Shown: positions 6,298-6,389 of the stretch, in pieces
How the letters are laid out: every line of letters starts with the position of its first letter
Position numbering within the stretch: position 1 is the first letter of the stretch
Assembly: GCA_010027915.1 (NCBI GenBank)
Contig: RGUG01000080.1
Coordinates: 1-6,389 of the forward strand
Direction: 5' to 3'
Source of the DNA: a bacterium
GTDB lineage: Bacteria; Margulisbacteria; Marinamargulisbacteria; SXXA01
Length of the DNA stretch: 6,389 nt
The notes under the pieces: generated by a model
Database searches by the model: none
What the model saw: the letters and a program-made list of their open reading frames with translations, nothing else
Told to the model about the DNA's origin: nothing
Position numbers and translations under genes: made by a program

Positions 6298-6331
6298 ATC
6301 TGCAACATCACGCCATCTGCAGCATCACGCC
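6298..6331. repeat. 17-bp tandem duplication in the murE leader
   Basis: Two adjacent 17-base units, 6298-6314 and 6315-6331, differ at one position (plus strand ATCTGCAACATCACGCC then ATCTGCAGCATCACGCC). The unit length is not a multiple of three, so the duplication would shift any reading frame through it, which suggests noncoding leader or the extreme tail of an upstream gene. It lies about 70-100 bases before the murE start. Role unknown. Confidence 0.75.
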
Positions 6332-6356
6332 GCCCTTTGGGGGGCGGGTGAGCCCC
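6330..6356. other. two overlapping, mutually exclusive GC-rich hairpins upstream of murE
   Basis: Plus-strand CCGCCC (6330-6335) pairs with GGGCGG (6342-6347) around a 6-base loop. GGGGC (6341-6345) pairs with GCCCC (6352-6356) around another 6-base loop. They share 6342-6345, so only one can form at a time. Neither is followed by a T-run on the minus strand, so there is no intrinsic terminator. The rest of 6231-6389 holds the tandem repeat and the murE ribosome site; no convincing promoter or upstream gene (ftsI would be usual) was recognised. Confidence 0.35.
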
Positions 6357-6389
6357 TAGTGGGTGGTGTAGGCGGGCCGTGGGCACATG

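Noticed and set aside
6260..6305. Sigma-70 type promoter for murE (TTGCAG or TTGATA with TATACC or CATATC)
   Set aside because: TTGCAG to TATACC is 21 bases, too long, and TTGATA with CATATC at 17 bases matches only half the -10 consensus.
6330..6347. Intrinsic terminator before murE
   Set aside because: The 6-bp GC stem is followed on the minus strand by CGTGATGCTG, not a T-run, and on the plus strand by GTGAGCCCC.
6231..6386. Longer MurE starting at ATG 6308 or GTG 6386
   Set aside because: The added residues do not resemble the MurE N-domain, run through the 17-bp duplication, and have no ribosome site, while ATG 6230 has AAAGGA at good spacing.
6325..6389. C-terminal tail of an upstream ftsI
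   Set aside because: ftsI is usual before murE, and minus-strand stops exist at 6356-6358 and 6325-6327, but the short tails they would close (up to about 20 residues) match nothing I can recognise, so no call is made.

Overview
The window is one contiguous stretch of the division and cell wall (dcw) cluster, read entirely from the minus strand. In transcription order (high to low coordinate) it holds murE (5067-6230), murF (3923-5050), mraY (3036-3926), murD (1819-3039), ftsW (726-1874) and murG (729 to past base 1, broken). This is the classic bacterial order. All six genes were recognised by protein motifs read directly from the translation. No plus-strand gene, RNA gene, mobile element or CRISPR array was found. 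The longer plus-strand reading frames are shadows of the minus-strand genes.

The products form one pathway. MurE adds the third residue (meso-diaminopimelate, judging by its DNPR motif) to UDP-MurNAc-dipeptide. MurF adds D-Ala-D-Ala. MraY moves the phospho-MurNAc-pentapeptide to undecaprenyl phosphate, giving lipid I. MurD catalyses the earlier D-Glu addition. FtsW is the SEDS glycan polymerase of the septum. MurG should convert lipid I to lipid II. Spacing is very tight: murF/mraY, mraY/murD and ftsW/murG each share a 4-base ATGA overlap, murD/ftsW overlap by 56 bases, and murE/murF are 17 bases or fewer apart. A single operon with translational coupling is the natural reading. Clear Shine-Dalgarno sequences are seen before murE and murF, and a more distant one before ftsW.

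The organism cannot be named. A meso-DAP type MurE and the gene order suggest a bacterium with ordinary (probably diderm) peptidoglycan, with a base composition near or slightly above half GC. MurF carries EMGMRGLGEI, a form I associate more with Gram-positive and cyanobacterial-type MurF than with the E. coli form. Several proteins are shorter than usual, most clearly MurE (387 residues) and MurF (375), which both lack similar parts.

The main anomaly is murG. Its N-terminal part and its distal part are both clear MurG, but they lie in different frames, and about 15-20 conserved residues between them, including the expected GGY-x-SGP loop, are absent. This is either a real lesion in a normally essential gene or an assembly or sequencing fault. 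Secondary points are an 18-bp perfect palindrome just upstream of the murD start and a 17-bp tandem duplication with competing hairpins in the murE leader (6231-6389). Otherwise this is ordinary housekeeping sequence, and I found no convincing new system.
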